From Leptidea sinapis (taxonomy: Eukaryota > Arthropoda > Insecta > Lepidoptera > Pieridae): DNA of 64,000 nt. Numbering within the stretch: the first letter of the stretch is position 1; each line of letters begins with the position of its first letter. Positions 1 to 9,825 of this stretch are shown piece after piece. The position numbers were made by a program, and so were the translations under genes. The DNA lies in contig NC_066266.1 in NCBI RefSeq assembly GCF_905404315.1, forward strand, positions 3,603,501-3,667,500. Reading direction: 5' to 3'. The notes below the pieces were generated by a model. The model saw only the letters and a program-made list of their open reading frames with translations. It did no database searches and had not been told where the DNA came from.

Positions 1-339
1 ATCGTTAACATCGTTTCGTTGAATATTTTTTCCAAAAATCTTTTGTAGGCTTGTTAAACAAAAGAAATATTGGTGAGCCTGTCAGACAGACAGGCTTTCA
101 TAAAATTTTCACGAATACAAAGGCATAGGTAAGCGTATTAAAGCTTAGTCTGGAGCAACATTGAGGTTATATTTGTTTAAAACTATGCACAGAGAATACA
201 ATAGTGTTCCTGTTAACATGGTTTCCAAAAATAATATTTCATATAACATACAATACAAACTCGCGAACACAGCTTGTAAAATATATAGGTATTGTAGTTT
301 TAAAAAATCCGAAAAAATTTTTTATATATTGAGCATTGA
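1..339. other. AT-rich sequence, no gene seen
   Basis: No coding region or recognised repeat. The only structure is a short inverted repeat, 76-83 against 89-96 (8-bp arms, 5-base loop). Confidence 0.6.
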
Positions 340-625
340 TTTTCATTTTTCATCTTCCGGCGATTTTGACCATATTGTTGGTCCATCTTGTGCATACCAA
401 CACTACGTCTTCTGGTTCTTGCCGTGGTTTCTTGCCGTTCGATGACCTTACTGCCCCAACGGCCATCTGTCCGTCGACCTATAAACCCTCTCCACTGCCA
501 CTTCAGTTTCACAATCATCTTGGCTATGTCAGTAACTTTGGTTCTCCTACGGATCTCCTCTTTTCTAATTCGATCTCGCAGGGAAACCCCGAGCGTAGCC
601 CTCTTATTGCCTTCTGAATTACCAT
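340..625 (-). mobile_element. RTE-like LINE reverse transcriptase, C-terminal fragment
   Basis: Read on the minus strand, this encodes the end of an RTE-type reverse transcriptase: a segment starting GVSLRDRIRKEEIRRRTKV, then a KLKWQWRG and GRWGSKV stretch. This order (VTDIA, then KLKW.W.G, then GRWG.KV) recurs in copies of this family at 2145, 20247, 32868 and 51965. The zone that normally reads RGRPxTRWxDDI is degraded. It is a dead 3' fragment without the catalytic RT domain. Confidence 0.75.
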
Positions 626-734
626 AAACTTTCTCATAAGGCCCTTAATTGGCAAATGTCTATACGAGTGTGACTATTATGAAGGAACTCTCAAATATTC
701 GCGACCTATGTCTGAAGATTAAAGTGAAGAGTAT

Positions 735-1090
735 ATCACTACATATTATTATAAAACAAAGTCCTCCGCCACGTCTGTCTGTCTGCCTGTTCGCGATAAT
801 CTCAAAAACTACTGCACCGATTTTCCCTGCTGATTTCACAAATAGATAGCATGGTTCTTGAGAAAGGTTTTAATATATAATTTATTAAGTTTTTGTTTGT
901 ATTTGAGTATACATTAACGATATTTGTTAGAGTCGTCGCAAAAAAATAAGCCGCCTCGGAGCTTTCACCAAAAAGATGTCCAAACCCTTTGAGATATAAC
1001 AAAATAATGTATGGTGAAATTGAGTATCTTATTGAGTCTACAGAAAAGTCTGCGAAAGGCACATGTCTATCTATTAAGGATAACATCTTA
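735..1090. repeat. Dispersed repeat, probably non-autonomous transposon remnant
   Basis: Begins with a run of attattataaaacaaagtc type followed by tctcaaaaactactgcaccg, a wording typical of short non-autonomous elements in moth and butterfly genomes. A minus-strand reading frame over 802-1086 has no protein resemblance I recognise and is probably chance. Family assignment is from memory of the sequence style, not from a search. Confidence 0.4.
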
Positions 1091-1356
1091 TATTAAATTT
1101 AATACTTTAAAAAAATGGCAATTAGAAAAACACAAATAAGATATTATATTTATAACGTATCTACTACATATTATAAAACCATTCAGAAATTCATTTGTGT
1201 TTCATTTTTAATTCATTTATTTTGAATGCATATTTCCCATGGCCTTAGACTACATTATTCCAAAATATAAATATAATAAATATCACATCATAAACAATTT
1301 TTTATGTTTTCAAAGTGATAACCCTCACTTCTACACAAATAAAATCTGAAAACAAA
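1091..1356. other. AT-rich spacer
   Basis: Nothing recognised. Confidence 0.5.
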
Positions 1357-1428
1357 ATTTTATGCGGGACTCGAACCCACGACCTTTCGCGTTCCATGCG
1401 ACTGCTCTGCCAACTGAGCTAATAAAAT
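1357..1428 (-). tRNA. tRNA-like sequence (SINE head or tRNA pseudogene)
   Basis: On the minus strand the 72 bases fold into a complete cloverleaf. It has a 7/7 all-A/T acceptor stem, a 4-bp D stem (GCTC/GAGC), an anticodon stem with four of five pairs, a 5-base variable loop and a T stem GTGGG/CCCGC with one G-T pair. The box A-like TAGCTCAGTTGG and box B GGTTCGAGTCC promoter blocks are present. The 7-base loop ATGGAAC would give anticodon GGA (Ser), but real tRNA-Ser has a long variable arm. The A-T acceptor starting with A is also unlike a nuclear tRNA. A tRNA-derived retroposon head or pseudogene is therefore more likely than a working tRNA. Confidence 0.6.
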
Positions 1429-1493
1429 CTTGTATGTTTTGTTCAACTGTCAGGTTGTTGCTTCATCTCTGTAGATGTATCTATCGATCGATC

Positions 1494-1537
1494 TATCAAC
1501 TGTACAGTAGATACTGTTATCTACTGTACAGTTGATA
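1494..1537. repeat. Perfect 20-bp inverted repeat with 4-base loop
   Basis: Left arm tatcaactgtacagtagata (1494-1513), loop ctgt, right arm 1518-1537 an exact reverse complement. It lies 65 bases beyond the tRNA-like sequence. Confidence 0.9.
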
Positions 1538-1639
1538 ACCTGCCCAACCCCAATATCTGCATATTAGGAAATTGACTTGAGATGTCGCTCTTTTAAATCT
1601 AAACTAAACTGATTTTGGCGCTGATTGATGATTTATTTA

Positions 1640-2090
1640 TTTGAGTGAACTCTTACGATGCACGCGCACACGTCACGCAAAATCGACACCCTGAAACACC
1701 TAGCTAAACTCTCTAAGAAAAAAGCGATTCACTCCATTGTATTAAATGTGCAGTCATTGATAGATTGTCAGATGAAATCTTGTAAAAAAACGGAGATAGC
1801 CGAAATCCACTACGTTTTAAGCAACTGTTAGCTATCAAAATAAGCCGGATTATACTTTGTCGCCAAACGCCATACTGTAATTACTACTATTTCTAACTAA
1901 TGTCAAATCACTGCAATTTTCGTAGTAAAATAAATTTCAATTTTTACTTAGGCAGTCCGCCTCTTATTACGTAGTATTTACATCCTCTTTGTCGTGTAGT
2001 AATTGGTTCACTAGCTTCTTCAGCTACCAAGCCTCGTAATATGTCTACCGAACCAAAACCAATGGAAGGGAATTCAATATATTAGTTACA
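1640..2090 (-). repeat. Repeat family E copy (reverse orientation)
   Basis: Contains, in reverse, the blocks shared by the copies at 42640-42970 and 46705-47045: the motif ttcagtagacatatg, the agctgaagta block and the gtgcgcgcgcatcgtaa block. In this copy the blocks are pushed apart by about 280 bases of other sequence (roughly 1705-1985), so it is interrupted or longer. No coding capacity seen. Confidence 0.55.
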
Positions 2091-2144
2091 ATATATAATT
2101 TTAATTTACATAAAATGAATTATTATTGAGTATCATCTTCTTCT

Positions 2145-2430
2145 TCTTCTTTAGCCGTTCTCAACCTCTAAGGAGTAGGCTTCCTTCATCTTATGTCATC
2201 TTTTCCGGTCTTGAGTAGTTTCCAACCACTTTGTTCCCGCCAGCCTTTGATATCTGCGGTCTTCCTCTCGGGCGTTTCTCACCCCACGGTCTCCATTCTA
2301 TCACTGCCTTGCACCACGAGCCATGCTTGCGGGCGACATGGCCAGCACACTCCCATTTCAATTTCGCAACACGTTTGGTTACATCGCTCACTTTGCTTTG
2401 CTCTGTGACCCATTCGTTTCTAGAAGAGTA
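2145..2430 (-). mobile_element. RTE-like LINE reverse transcriptase, C-terminal fragment
   Basis: The minus-strand frame reads VTKRVAKLKWECAGHVARK, then VIEWRPWG and KRPRGRPQ. This is the tail end of an RTE-type RT in which GHVAR, W(R)PWG and RGRPxxRW blocks normally follow one another. It is truncated, with the last part scrambled. Confidence 0.8.
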
Positions 2431-2638
2431 TATAGGCTAGCTATTATACACAGGCTAGACTATTATCTAACACGAAAAATAAAAGACTTTTTCGTGGTAG
2501 TCGGATTTGCAAAGTAAGTCGGGGAAAAAACGATCGTACAAAACAGACGCTGCCTTAACGATGAGAGATATAATAATAATAAATCATTTATTTCAGGCTA
2601 CAAGGCCCATAACATAAATACTTTATTTCTAACATACA

Positions 2639-3011
2639 TCCCTACTTATATTATAAATGCGAATGTAAGTTTGTTATGCTTTTACGCCGGAGCTACTGAA
2701 CCGATTTTGATGAAATTTGGTACAGCGATACACTAAGAGCTCGAAACATTTTATCCCGGAAAAATCCATGGTTCCCGCGGAATTTGTGAAAAATTTAAAT
2801 TCACGTCGTTGAGATGATAACTATACCAATAGTAGGTTTAGTTTGCCATAGAAATCTTCCTAGGAAATAGGATTCGAATAATTTGTTGTGAACGGGAGCG
2901 AAAACGGGAACCGGAACAAGAAAAAGATATAAGATAATCTTCAATTTCAAACTTGCTTATTATTTTTAAAAACCCTTTATCTACGCGGACGAAGTCGCGG
3001 GCATCAGCTAG
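2639..3011 (+). mobile_element. Non-autonomous Helitron-like element (family H1)
   Basis: Starts with TC (tccctacttatattataaat) after ca and ends with CTAG before T, as Helitrons do. Just before the end, cgcggacgaagtcgcg can form a small GC hairpin, the usual Helitron terminator position. There is no reading frame. A second copy with the same interior is split apart at 24604-24850 and 31330-31453, which confirms it as a mobile unit about 370 bases long. Assignment to Helitron rests on the termini only. Confidence 0.65.
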
Positions 3012-3239
3012 TATTTATATAACTTAAATCTACGTCACACTGTCGCGGTGATGTGAGGTGCATTCGGTAACTTCCGGCAGTCGGCGACGTCCGCGATATT
3101 TGTGGAATACGACCCTCTTCGGCCACAATTCAGTCATTTTCTTCGAGGGACGAGCAGTTAGTGAGTAGATCGTTTGGTAGATTATAATTTATAAGGGTAT
3201 TGATTAGCACTGCTGTTCGTATTTCTGGGCCCCAAGAAA
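3012..3239. other. Short GC-richer spacer
   Basis: Locally GC-rich around 3030-3180, with no recognised gene or repeat. Confidence 0.4.
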
Positions 3240-3605
3240 CCTCAAATTCAAAATAAAAGGGGAGTCCCAGGCCCAAGGGTGTCGAAAGAGGCGATTAAGA
3301 GCATTTACCAGTGGGAGGCTCCTTTGCACAGGATACTGGCTAGATTATGGCTACCAAAACTGCGCCTTTTTCTGCCTTGAAGCAGTAATGTGTAAGCATT
3401 ATTGTGTTTATTATTGAATTAATTTAATTACTGGGCAAATGGGACTTAACATCATATGTCTCAAGGTTACGAGCGAAATAGAAGTGCCACTCAGAATTTT
3501 TGGGTTTTTCAATAATCCTGAGCGACACTGCATTGTAGTGAGCAGGTCGTATCAATTACCATCAACTGAACGTGCCGTTCGTCTCGTCCCTTATTCTCAT
3601 AAAAG
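3240..3605 (+). repeat. Family A SINE-like repeat, longest 5' copy
   Basis: Holds the family A core: ccagtgggaggctcctttgc at the 5' side, the gaagcagtaatgtgtaagca block, tgagac...gtctca, and the tail blocks ending in cttattttcataaaa. This copy extends about 60 bases further 5' than the others (gggagtcccaggcccaaggg). That suggests family A copies are 5'-truncated to different points, as retroposed 3' ends are. No meaningful ORF is present; the +frame over 3439-3639 is the usual accidental translation of this repeat. Confidence 0.75.
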
Positions 3606-4012
3606 TTTTAACACTTTTTCAGCGTGTGCAAATACTTAACAACTATCTAGTAAAATCTTAGCACAAAGTACTGTAAAGTTAGACAAAGGGACAAGGCAAA
3701 ACTACACAGTTTAATCTTTTCATATACGAAATTCTAACTTAGTATAAAGTTTCAATTTAATATTGCAATACCCCAGCAACAACCAAGGAAAGAAAAATAA
3801 AACAAATCGCAACTTCACTCGTTTAGACTTCTCTTTAAATTAGCTGTTTAGACGCCACGGTAAATTGTACCAAGATAACTATAATATCAAACATCTCCTA
3901 TATTCCGTCAAAATGTATTTTTATTTTACTCTGGCAACACTGCAAACGTAACCACCGAAGACATGCAAGATAAAAACAACCTTTTCATTGTCAAATACGG
4001 GCTAGATTTCCG
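3606..4012. other. AT-rich, nothing recognised
   Basis: No gene or repeat that I can support. Confidence 0.5.
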
Positions 4013-4235
4013 TACTCTGTGGCACAGTTCCGCCATTTTGTTTTTAAAGCCATTGAGCGGTTGATCGCAATAATAGTAGCAGCTGTATATAGTAATGTGA
4101 TGCTGACTCGCTCTAGCTTGTGGCTATTCGTAATAGCGCCTTCTTTGTCGATTGCGGAGTTAAGCCGCTTATCTTCGGCCTGCACGCCGCGCCCCAATGT
4201 CCCTTTCGGCTGCTGCGTAGTAACCACTATTAAGG
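4013..4235. other. Small GC-rich island, function unknown
   Basis: Clearly more GC-rich than its surroundings and open on both strands (+ 4019-4270, 78-aa frame on minus). Neither translation resembles a known protein. It could be a host CpG-like block or an old transposon piece. Confidence 0.35.
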
Positions 4236-5412
4236 TGGTAGGAGAAATATTTACGAATGTTTTTATTTAAAGTCGATCAATGTTATTTAAGAGTGAATTG
4301 AATTTTTCATGAATAATTTATGTTACAACTGCAAAATTTGAATGTAAAAATATACTTCAAAAGCCTAAATGCTAAATACAGTATAAAATTATTCTAATGA
4401 AATTTAAACCAAATCGAATCCTGTAATATCGGATTATGCAATTTCAGATTAGATTCAGATTTTACTCAACTAAAGATAAATGTGAGATTTATTCGACGGT
4501 AAGTTCTCAATCGTGTATTCCTACATAACATATTATCTTAACAAATAAAATATAAAGAATACTTATACTTAATTCTCATATCCAGCAAACTTAACTAATT
4601 TAAACTAAAAACAAGTGCTATGCTATAATTATAACAAAATATTCTTTTATACACATTTACGATTACTCTTTTTGTACACAACGTGAAAATGGGTAGTAAT
4701 AGTGGTTATTATTCAAAGCAACTCGACACGACTTTTATATCTTAAGATTTGAAATGCAAACTTATTTTATTTCTATGTTCTAAAAAGCACTTCACATTTT
4801 TGCGCGATATTTACCATTTGTAATTATTCAATTTTAATGGTTTATTTAAGTTTTACTTTATTTTAATTTTTTTATATTAATCCAGGTTGTATTATCAATA
4901 CTATTTAAGAATATGCCTAACCACTAATCTCAGATTATTATTATTTAAAAGGTAATTGGTAATCGTTTGATTGCATAATTCTTAAAAATATTTGTAATTA
5001 TCTCGTAATATTCTATTCGACAGCCACTAGGAAGTCTTCGACATACATAGCGCGTATTTAAGAATAGGCACCTCCAATATACATTACAAGAGTACTCTCA
5101 CTCCCCTATATACATTATGCAGGCTATATAAGACACAAATACAGCCTTCTAAACGTACATATTATATTATATTTACTTTTTAAGGGAACACTTCGTGCTA
5201 CTTGGAGTTTCATAAGTTTTGCTTATGTTTTTGTATTAAGAGTCAAGGAAAATGAAATAAAATAGTGAGAGAACCTTTTTTAAATTCAAGGATAAATTCT
5301 TCTGACATGGTCATATGGAGCAGGCTCGATTACCAATGTAGACTTATTTTTAAGAGATCCGTAACTGTAACAGAGAAAAGGGGTGGTAAGTGAAACTTAC
5401 GATCAATTTTAA
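4236..5412. other. Long AT-rich stretch without recognised features
   Basis: No reading frame, tRNA or familiar repeat across about 1.2 kb. Confidence 0.55.
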
Positions 5413-5885
5413 TTGTTGTTCATAGGCACATAAGTGAATTTGTTAGAAACTGTCATAGCTATAATGCTAACACCAGGAACTGACATAAACTTATAATGCC
5501 TACTACTCGGCTAAGTCGAGTTAGTAAGTCTTTTGTGGGGCGATTTATATGGTTTTACAACAACATCCCAGAAAATGTTCAAAACAAAAGTATTACGTTA
5601 TTCAAAAGAATTGTCAAAAAACGATTGTGTGGTAAAGTTTACTATTGCATAAATGACTTTCTTAGTATACCACAAATTGGGAATGGAGTGACCGCTCTCA
5701 GTCTATTAAATAATAAGTTTAATTGTACAATATTACTTTGTAAAGATATTATTTTGATAAAAAACAAGGCCGCTGAGTTTAATGCGCCTATTCTTCTCAG
5801 GTCTGAGGCATTCGTTTTCGAATGGATGGTAGTTTTTGACTTTCTATAAGTGATGTCACATCCTATTTTGAATAAAAATATTTAA
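5413..5885 (+). mobile_element. Jockey/CR1-like LINE (family J1), 3' end
   Basis: Encodes the C-terminus of the reverse transcriptase ORF. A frame with HRHISEFVRNCHSYNANTR is broken by a TGA where other copies have R. It continues through TTRLSRVSKSFVGRFIWFYN, then NIPENVQNKSITLFKRIVKK and KVYYCINDF. A one-base deletion near 5665 shifts the last residues relative to the copy at 51725. The 3' UTR ends in cacatcctattttgaataaa. The catalytic domain is missing, so this is a 5'-truncated dead copy. Confidence 0.8.
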
Positions 5886-6038
5886 ATTAGAATAAGTATC
5901 TACAGTAAATGTATAAATCCATTGAAATTAGGAAGTTTTAATTATAATCACTGTGAATCTAGTAGACAATATTTCTATACCTATCTTCAGTTTCAAGTTC
6001 TATTCAAACAATGGAAAAAACTATATTTTATGTATGGG
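5886..6038. other. AT-rich spacer
   Basis: Nothing recognised. Confidence 0.4.
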
Positions 6039-6250
6039 TTCGAATCCCGGTAGGTGCAAGCATTTATATGATGGATGTTTGTTTCCGAGTCATGCATGTT
6101 ATATGTATTTATGTATGTTTATATGAATTTATGTATGTTTAAGTAAGTATTTTGTATTAAATATATCATTGTCTTATAACCCATAACACAGGCTATATAT
6201 ATGCTTCACTTGGAGCAAGATAATTTTTGTAAAAAGTGTGTCAATATTAT
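6039..6250 (+). mobile_element. tRNA-derived SINE (family S), 5'-truncated copy
   Basis: Begins inside the tRNA-like head at the box B block (gggttcgaatcccggt). It then carries the family body: gtttgtttccgagtcatg, repeated tttatgtatgttta blocks, and the end aagtgtgtcaatatta. Closest full copy is at 37005-37282. Confidence 0.75.
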
Positions 6251-6623
6251 ATATTATATTACAATATGTACCGAAGTGCAAAACACCAGCTATGAAAAGT
6301 ACCTACCTACACGTATATAATATTTTCTTCTATTCTAAAGACAGGCAAAAATAGTGGCGATTAAATATTAATTTCACTGCGCTATGTTTTCATTTTACTA
6401 AATCTCTTACGGTATTAATTCAATTTGCTTGATGTAAAGTGAAAAATTATCGTCATGGAATATTCAAGCCATTTAAAATATAAGGATTAATTTCGTTATT
6501 GTTCAAATAGCTTTCCAGTCATCGCTTTATAAGTGCTGATTTTACAGTATTAAAATGGATACAATACGTTTCCCTTAAGTGATGAACATAATATCATAAG
6601 TGCTGATTTTACAGTATTAAAAA
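6251..6623. repeat. AT-rich stretch with an exact 27-bp direct repeat
   Basis: A 27-base string beginning ataagtgctgattttacag occurs at 6529-6555 and again at 6596-6622, 67 bases apart. The second copy runs straight into the J2 LINE tail at 6624. Nothing else is recognised here. Confidence 0.6.
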
Positions 6624-6875
6624 AATATACAATATTTTACAGTCATTTCTATCGCTATAAAATAATCACGATCTAGTCCCAGGCTGTCCGATCATTTAGA
6701 TATTCAGCAGTGGAGTTATAGGATTTACGACAGAGCCATTTATTAATAAAACATTTAAATTTGTTTATATATAATGCCTGAACAGTGGCTGGGACTTTAT
6801 TATAGAAGTGAATACCCTTAAAGCTATTATGCATCTTATGAAACCTACTAGAATTAGTAGTATTGTAGACCTATT
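6624..6875 (-). mobile_element. Jockey-like LINE (family J2) 3' UTR fragment
   Basis: Shares the blocks tagtcccaggctgtccgatc and gaacagtggctgggacttta with the copies at 16433 and 58838. The 58838 copy continues into a minus-strand reverse transcriptase C-terminus, which sets the orientation. No coding sequence survives here. Confidence 0.7.
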
Positions 6876-7227
6876 TAATAATAATAATAATAATATTGAC
6901 ACACTCTTACACAAATTATCTTGCCCAAAACTAGGCTTAGCCTGTACTATGTTTTAGGTAACTTACTGAACAAAGAGGAGGTTAAGTTGTCAGGAGGCAC
7001 ATTAGAGAGAACCGCGAGAGAATATTGTCTATGGAATTAAAGTAGACTTATGGTTTTAATATTTGTAACATATGGGTACCAGACAACAATATATATAATA
7101 CGATATACTTACATATACAAATAAACATCCATGACTCGGACACAAACATTCATATTCATCATATGTGTGCACCAGCCGGGATTCGAACTCAGTAGGCAGG
7201 GTCACTAACCACTGGGCTATAGGGGCC
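6876..7227 (-). mobile_element. tRNA-derived SINE (family S), interrupted
   Basis: In reverse orientation: an (ATT)n tail, the tgacacactcttacacaaat block, then the body and a tRNA-like head ending at 7227 (box B ttcgaatcccggct on the minus strand). About 110 bases, roughly 6958-7067, interrupt the body and are absent from the copies at 34009 and 37005. Confidence 0.7.
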
Positions 7228-7457
7228 TTCATACATATATATATATGTGTGTATATAAGATACACAATTCCACGTCATTTTATTATATCTATCTCAAGTG
7301 GTTAAGGTTAAGTTTTAGTTAATGGATCCCAGACGGCTTATTTTTTTACGACACATGAAACAAATTTCGTTCTATTTTTGCCAATGTACCTACTTAACAA
7401 ATGAGCCAATGCGAACAGACAGACAGTTTTATAATATGTGGTGATTATAAACATCAT

Positions 7458-7665
7458 AATAAAAGGCATTTATTTTCTCAAAATTGATTCCTTTACAATT
7501 CTTTTTGATGTCATTTCTAATATACTAGACGCTACTACCGCTTCAGAAGAGAAGAAGCGGCGCAAGAAACTCTCCCAGCACTCTAATATGCGCTCTTTCT
7601 AATGAAATATAAAATATTGTACTGTCATTGCTATTGCTATAAAATAATCATAATCTAGTCGCTTT
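7458..7665 (-). mobile_element. Jockey-like LINE (family J2) 3' terminal fragment
   Basis: Has the extreme 3' end of J2 (aaaggcatttattttctcaa in reverse), the gctactaccgcttc block and ggcgcaagaaactctcccag. The same order is seen at 16433-16640. Confidence 0.7.
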
Positions 7666-7691
7666 TCACTCCTATTCACTTTTTACAAAAT

Positions 7692-7746
7692 ATTTTTTTA
7701 TGTAAGAGGAGGACAAATTAGCTTACGGGTCACCTAATGTTAAGTG
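7692..7746 (-). mobile_element. LINE family J3 3' tail scrap
   Basis: Matches the last 55 bases of the J3 copy at 10992 (aggaggacaaa, gggtcacct, ttaagtga in order), with a T-rich end that would be its A tail on the minus strand. Confidence 0.6.
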
Positions 7747-7800
7747 AACACCTTTATGTGATGCCATATTTTGCGTTCTTTTTAATAAAATATGTAATGG

Positions 7801-7990
7801 ACAGGGCGTATCAATAACCATCTGAACGTCCAGCTCGTCTTTTTTTTAATGAAAATAAGGGACGAGACGAGCAGGACGTTCAACTGATGGTAATTGATAC
7901 ACTCTACCCATTATTGCTTCACGGCAGAAATAGGCGCCCATAATCTAGACGGCTTCCTGTGCAAAGGAGCCTCCCTAGTGGTCGTCTCGT
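7801..7990. repeat. Two family A fragments tail to tail
   Basis: 7801-7850 is a family A tail on the plus strand (cagggcgtatcaataaccat). 7850-7990 is an internally deleted family A copy on the minus strand, starting aatgaaaataagggacgaga and ending in the cctccctagtgg 5' block. The A-rich tails face each other. Confidence 0.7.
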
Positions 7991-8109
7991 CACCTATTGT
8001 CACAATAAAAATTTTTGTGCAATTACAGTCTCTATTTGGTCAGCCTAGCTGGTGCATGCAATAAAGTTCAATAAAAACAGCACTGTGGAATAACGCAACA
8101 CTTCAAAAA

Positions 8110-8175
8110 TAAGAATCTAAGTTTGTGGTGGCAGGACTCTGGTAGAACAGCTGTTCAGAACACTTCACAAATATA
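8110..8175 (-). mobile_element. LINE family J3 coding scrap
   Basis: Aligns by eye with 11276-11360 of the J3 copy (ttgtggtggcagga, gaacagctgttcagaacact), i.e. the FNL/EELF region of the reverse transcriptase C-terminus. Confidence 0.5.
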
Positions 8176-8194
8176 GTACAATAAAGTTTTTTTT

Positions 8195-8372
8195 TTTTCT
8201 TATATACCGGAAGACGCAGTGTTGGTAGGCCCCCCACAAGATGGACCGACGATGTGGCCAAGATCGTCGGAATACGTTGGATGAGGGTAGTGCAGGACGG
8301 GGCGTTGTGCTAATCTTTGGGGGAGGCCTTTGCCCGGCAGTGAACGTCTTCAGGCTGAAATTAAATGAAAAA
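8195..8372 (+). mobile_element. RTE-like LINE 3' end
   Basis: Carries gttggtaggccccccacaag followed by a TDDVAKIVG-like reading and the non-coding tail gggggaggcctttgcccggc. This is the conserved end of the RTE-like family also found at 20247, 32868 and 51965. Confidence 0.7.
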
Positions 8373-8539
8373 ATGAAGTGGTGAGGGTATTTGCGAAGCC
8401 GCTCAGAATTTTGGATTCAAACAGGAGTTAGAGATGATATAGAAGATAATACTTACAACCAGTGATCTTTTCATCTTCATTGATCTTCTTCTTCTTCTGA
8501 AACAGATCCGGTTCAATGATCATTGGGTCAGTCAACAAC

Positions 8540-8625
8540 ACCACATAGACCGATCGTCATGGAAATCTTGGGGGAGGCCTTTGTTCAGCAGTGAACGTCT
8601 TCCAGCTGATGATGATATAAAGAAC
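8540..8625 (+). mobile_element. RTE-like LINE 3' end, second short copy
   Basis: Ends with ttgggggaggcctttg and cagcagtgaacgtcttccag, the same tail as 8310-8355, so two RTE-like 3' ends lie in direct order. Confidence 0.6.
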
Positions 8626-8627
8626 CC

Positions 8628-8757
8628 CCCTATTGGGGGCAAACGGGCAAGAGTCTCACGGTATGGGGACGTTGATGGCAACTGACACCAGGGATCAAGA
8701 GATGCGTTGCCGGCCTTTAATTTGGGTGTATGCTCTTTTCTTGAAGCTCCCTAAGTA
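8628..8757 (-). mobile_element. LINE 3' end related to family J3
   Basis: The order caaacgggcaagag, gttgccggcctttaa and tgctcttttcttgaag parallels the J3 3' end (FKKSAYTFLKGRQR region on the minus strand), but is divergent. Confidence 0.5.
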
Positions 8758-8764
8758 AGTAGTC

Positions 8765-8908
8765 CTTTAAACAGGAAGCCGGCTAGATTATTGGTACCAC
8801 AACGGTGCCTATTTCTGCCGTGAAGCGCGAGCGCAAATTGTAGTGTTGCTCAGCATTTTTGGGTTTTTCAAGAATTTTGAGCAGCATTGCATTGTTATGG
8901 GTAAAAAA
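8765..8908 (+). repeat. Family A copy, internally deleted
   Basis: Has aggaagccggctagattatt and then jumps from gccgtgaagc to the gagcgcaa block, so the middle third is missing. It keeps the ttgctcagca...gagcagcattgc pairing. Confidence 0.65.
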
Positions 8909-9056
8909 AAAGTCGTATCGGTTCGGGAAAACAGTATCCTGTAATTGATTCAACAAAGTGGCTATATGAGACAGGAAATTACTTAAAAACCGCGCGGTTG
9001 CCAAACGTCAACCTGATGCGTGACGTAATATCGTGCGATAAGTTAAGTAACATTGA

Positions 9057-9483
9057 GTAGGTACATAAGTAAATTTGCTAGAAACTGTCATAGCCATAAT
9101 GCTAACACCAGGAACAGACATAAAATTATAATGCCCACTACTCGGCTAAGTTGAGTTAGTAAGTCTTTTGTGGGGCGATGTAGGTATAGGCTTTAACAAG
9201 ATCCGAGAAAATGTTCAAAACAAAAGTATTTCGTAACACAATTGACCTTCTTAATGATGCCACAGATTGGAAACGGAGCGACCGCCCTCAAGCTATTAAA
9301 TAATAAATTTTAATAATTGTACAATATTACTTTGTAAAAATATTTTTTTTTTGTGAAAAAGAGAAAACCCGCTGAGTTTGTTGCGCCCATTCTTCTCAGA
9401 TCTGAGGCATTCGTTTTGGAACGGGTGGTAGTTTATTTGACTTTCAATAAGTGATGTCACATCCTATTTTGAATAAAATATTC
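9057..9483 (+). mobile_element. Jockey/CR1-like LINE (family J1), 3' end with internal deletion
   Basis: Same C-terminal RT region and 3' UTR as the copy at 5413. About 40 bases are missing between the NVQNKS region and the LNDATD region (around 9235-9245). Confidence 0.75.
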
Positions 9484-9574
9484 ATATCTTCAAACAAAAC
9501 AAATCTTATAACTATATCTACAATACTATGAATACATAAAATTAAAACTATCATTATGTGGAAGCGTACCAAGA

Positions 9575-9825
9575 ATACTGGCTATCCGCGTTGGATAGCT
9601 AGGCTGATCCGTTGACCGAGATAGCTGCCAGCGCTTGGGTTTCCAGTAGCTTTATTGAGGCGCGAAGATAGAATTTTGTACATTCTCCGCGCCTCTGGGC
9701 CCCACGGGCCAAGTGTCTCGACACCAAACGGCACAAAGATGTATGACTCACTGAGACCAACATATTTGCGACGCTTGCCGTCTTCGGCAGTCGAATAAGA
9801 ATATTTGAATTTAAATTGCAAATTG
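9575..9825 (-). mobile_element. Non-LTR reverse transcriptase C-terminal remnant, another family
   Basis: The minus-strand frame 9582-9821 contains FVPFGVETLGPWGPEARRMY, then RLNKATGNPSAGSYLGQRI and SLAIQRG. These blocks recur as the C-terminus of a retroelement protein in moth and butterfly genomes, with the order VETLGPWGP, then GD.RAG.(F/Y)L.QRISIAIQRGNA. It has a recoverable frame but no catalytic motif. Confidence 0.6.

Noticed and set aside
802..1086. 94-aa minus-strand frame
   Set aside because: Lies in a dispersed repeat and resembles no protein.
3439..3639. Frames reading MGLNIICLKVTSEIEVPLRI and similar at other family A copies
   Set aside because: The same translation appears in every family A copy with shifts and stops. 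The conserved features are RNA pairings and not a protein.
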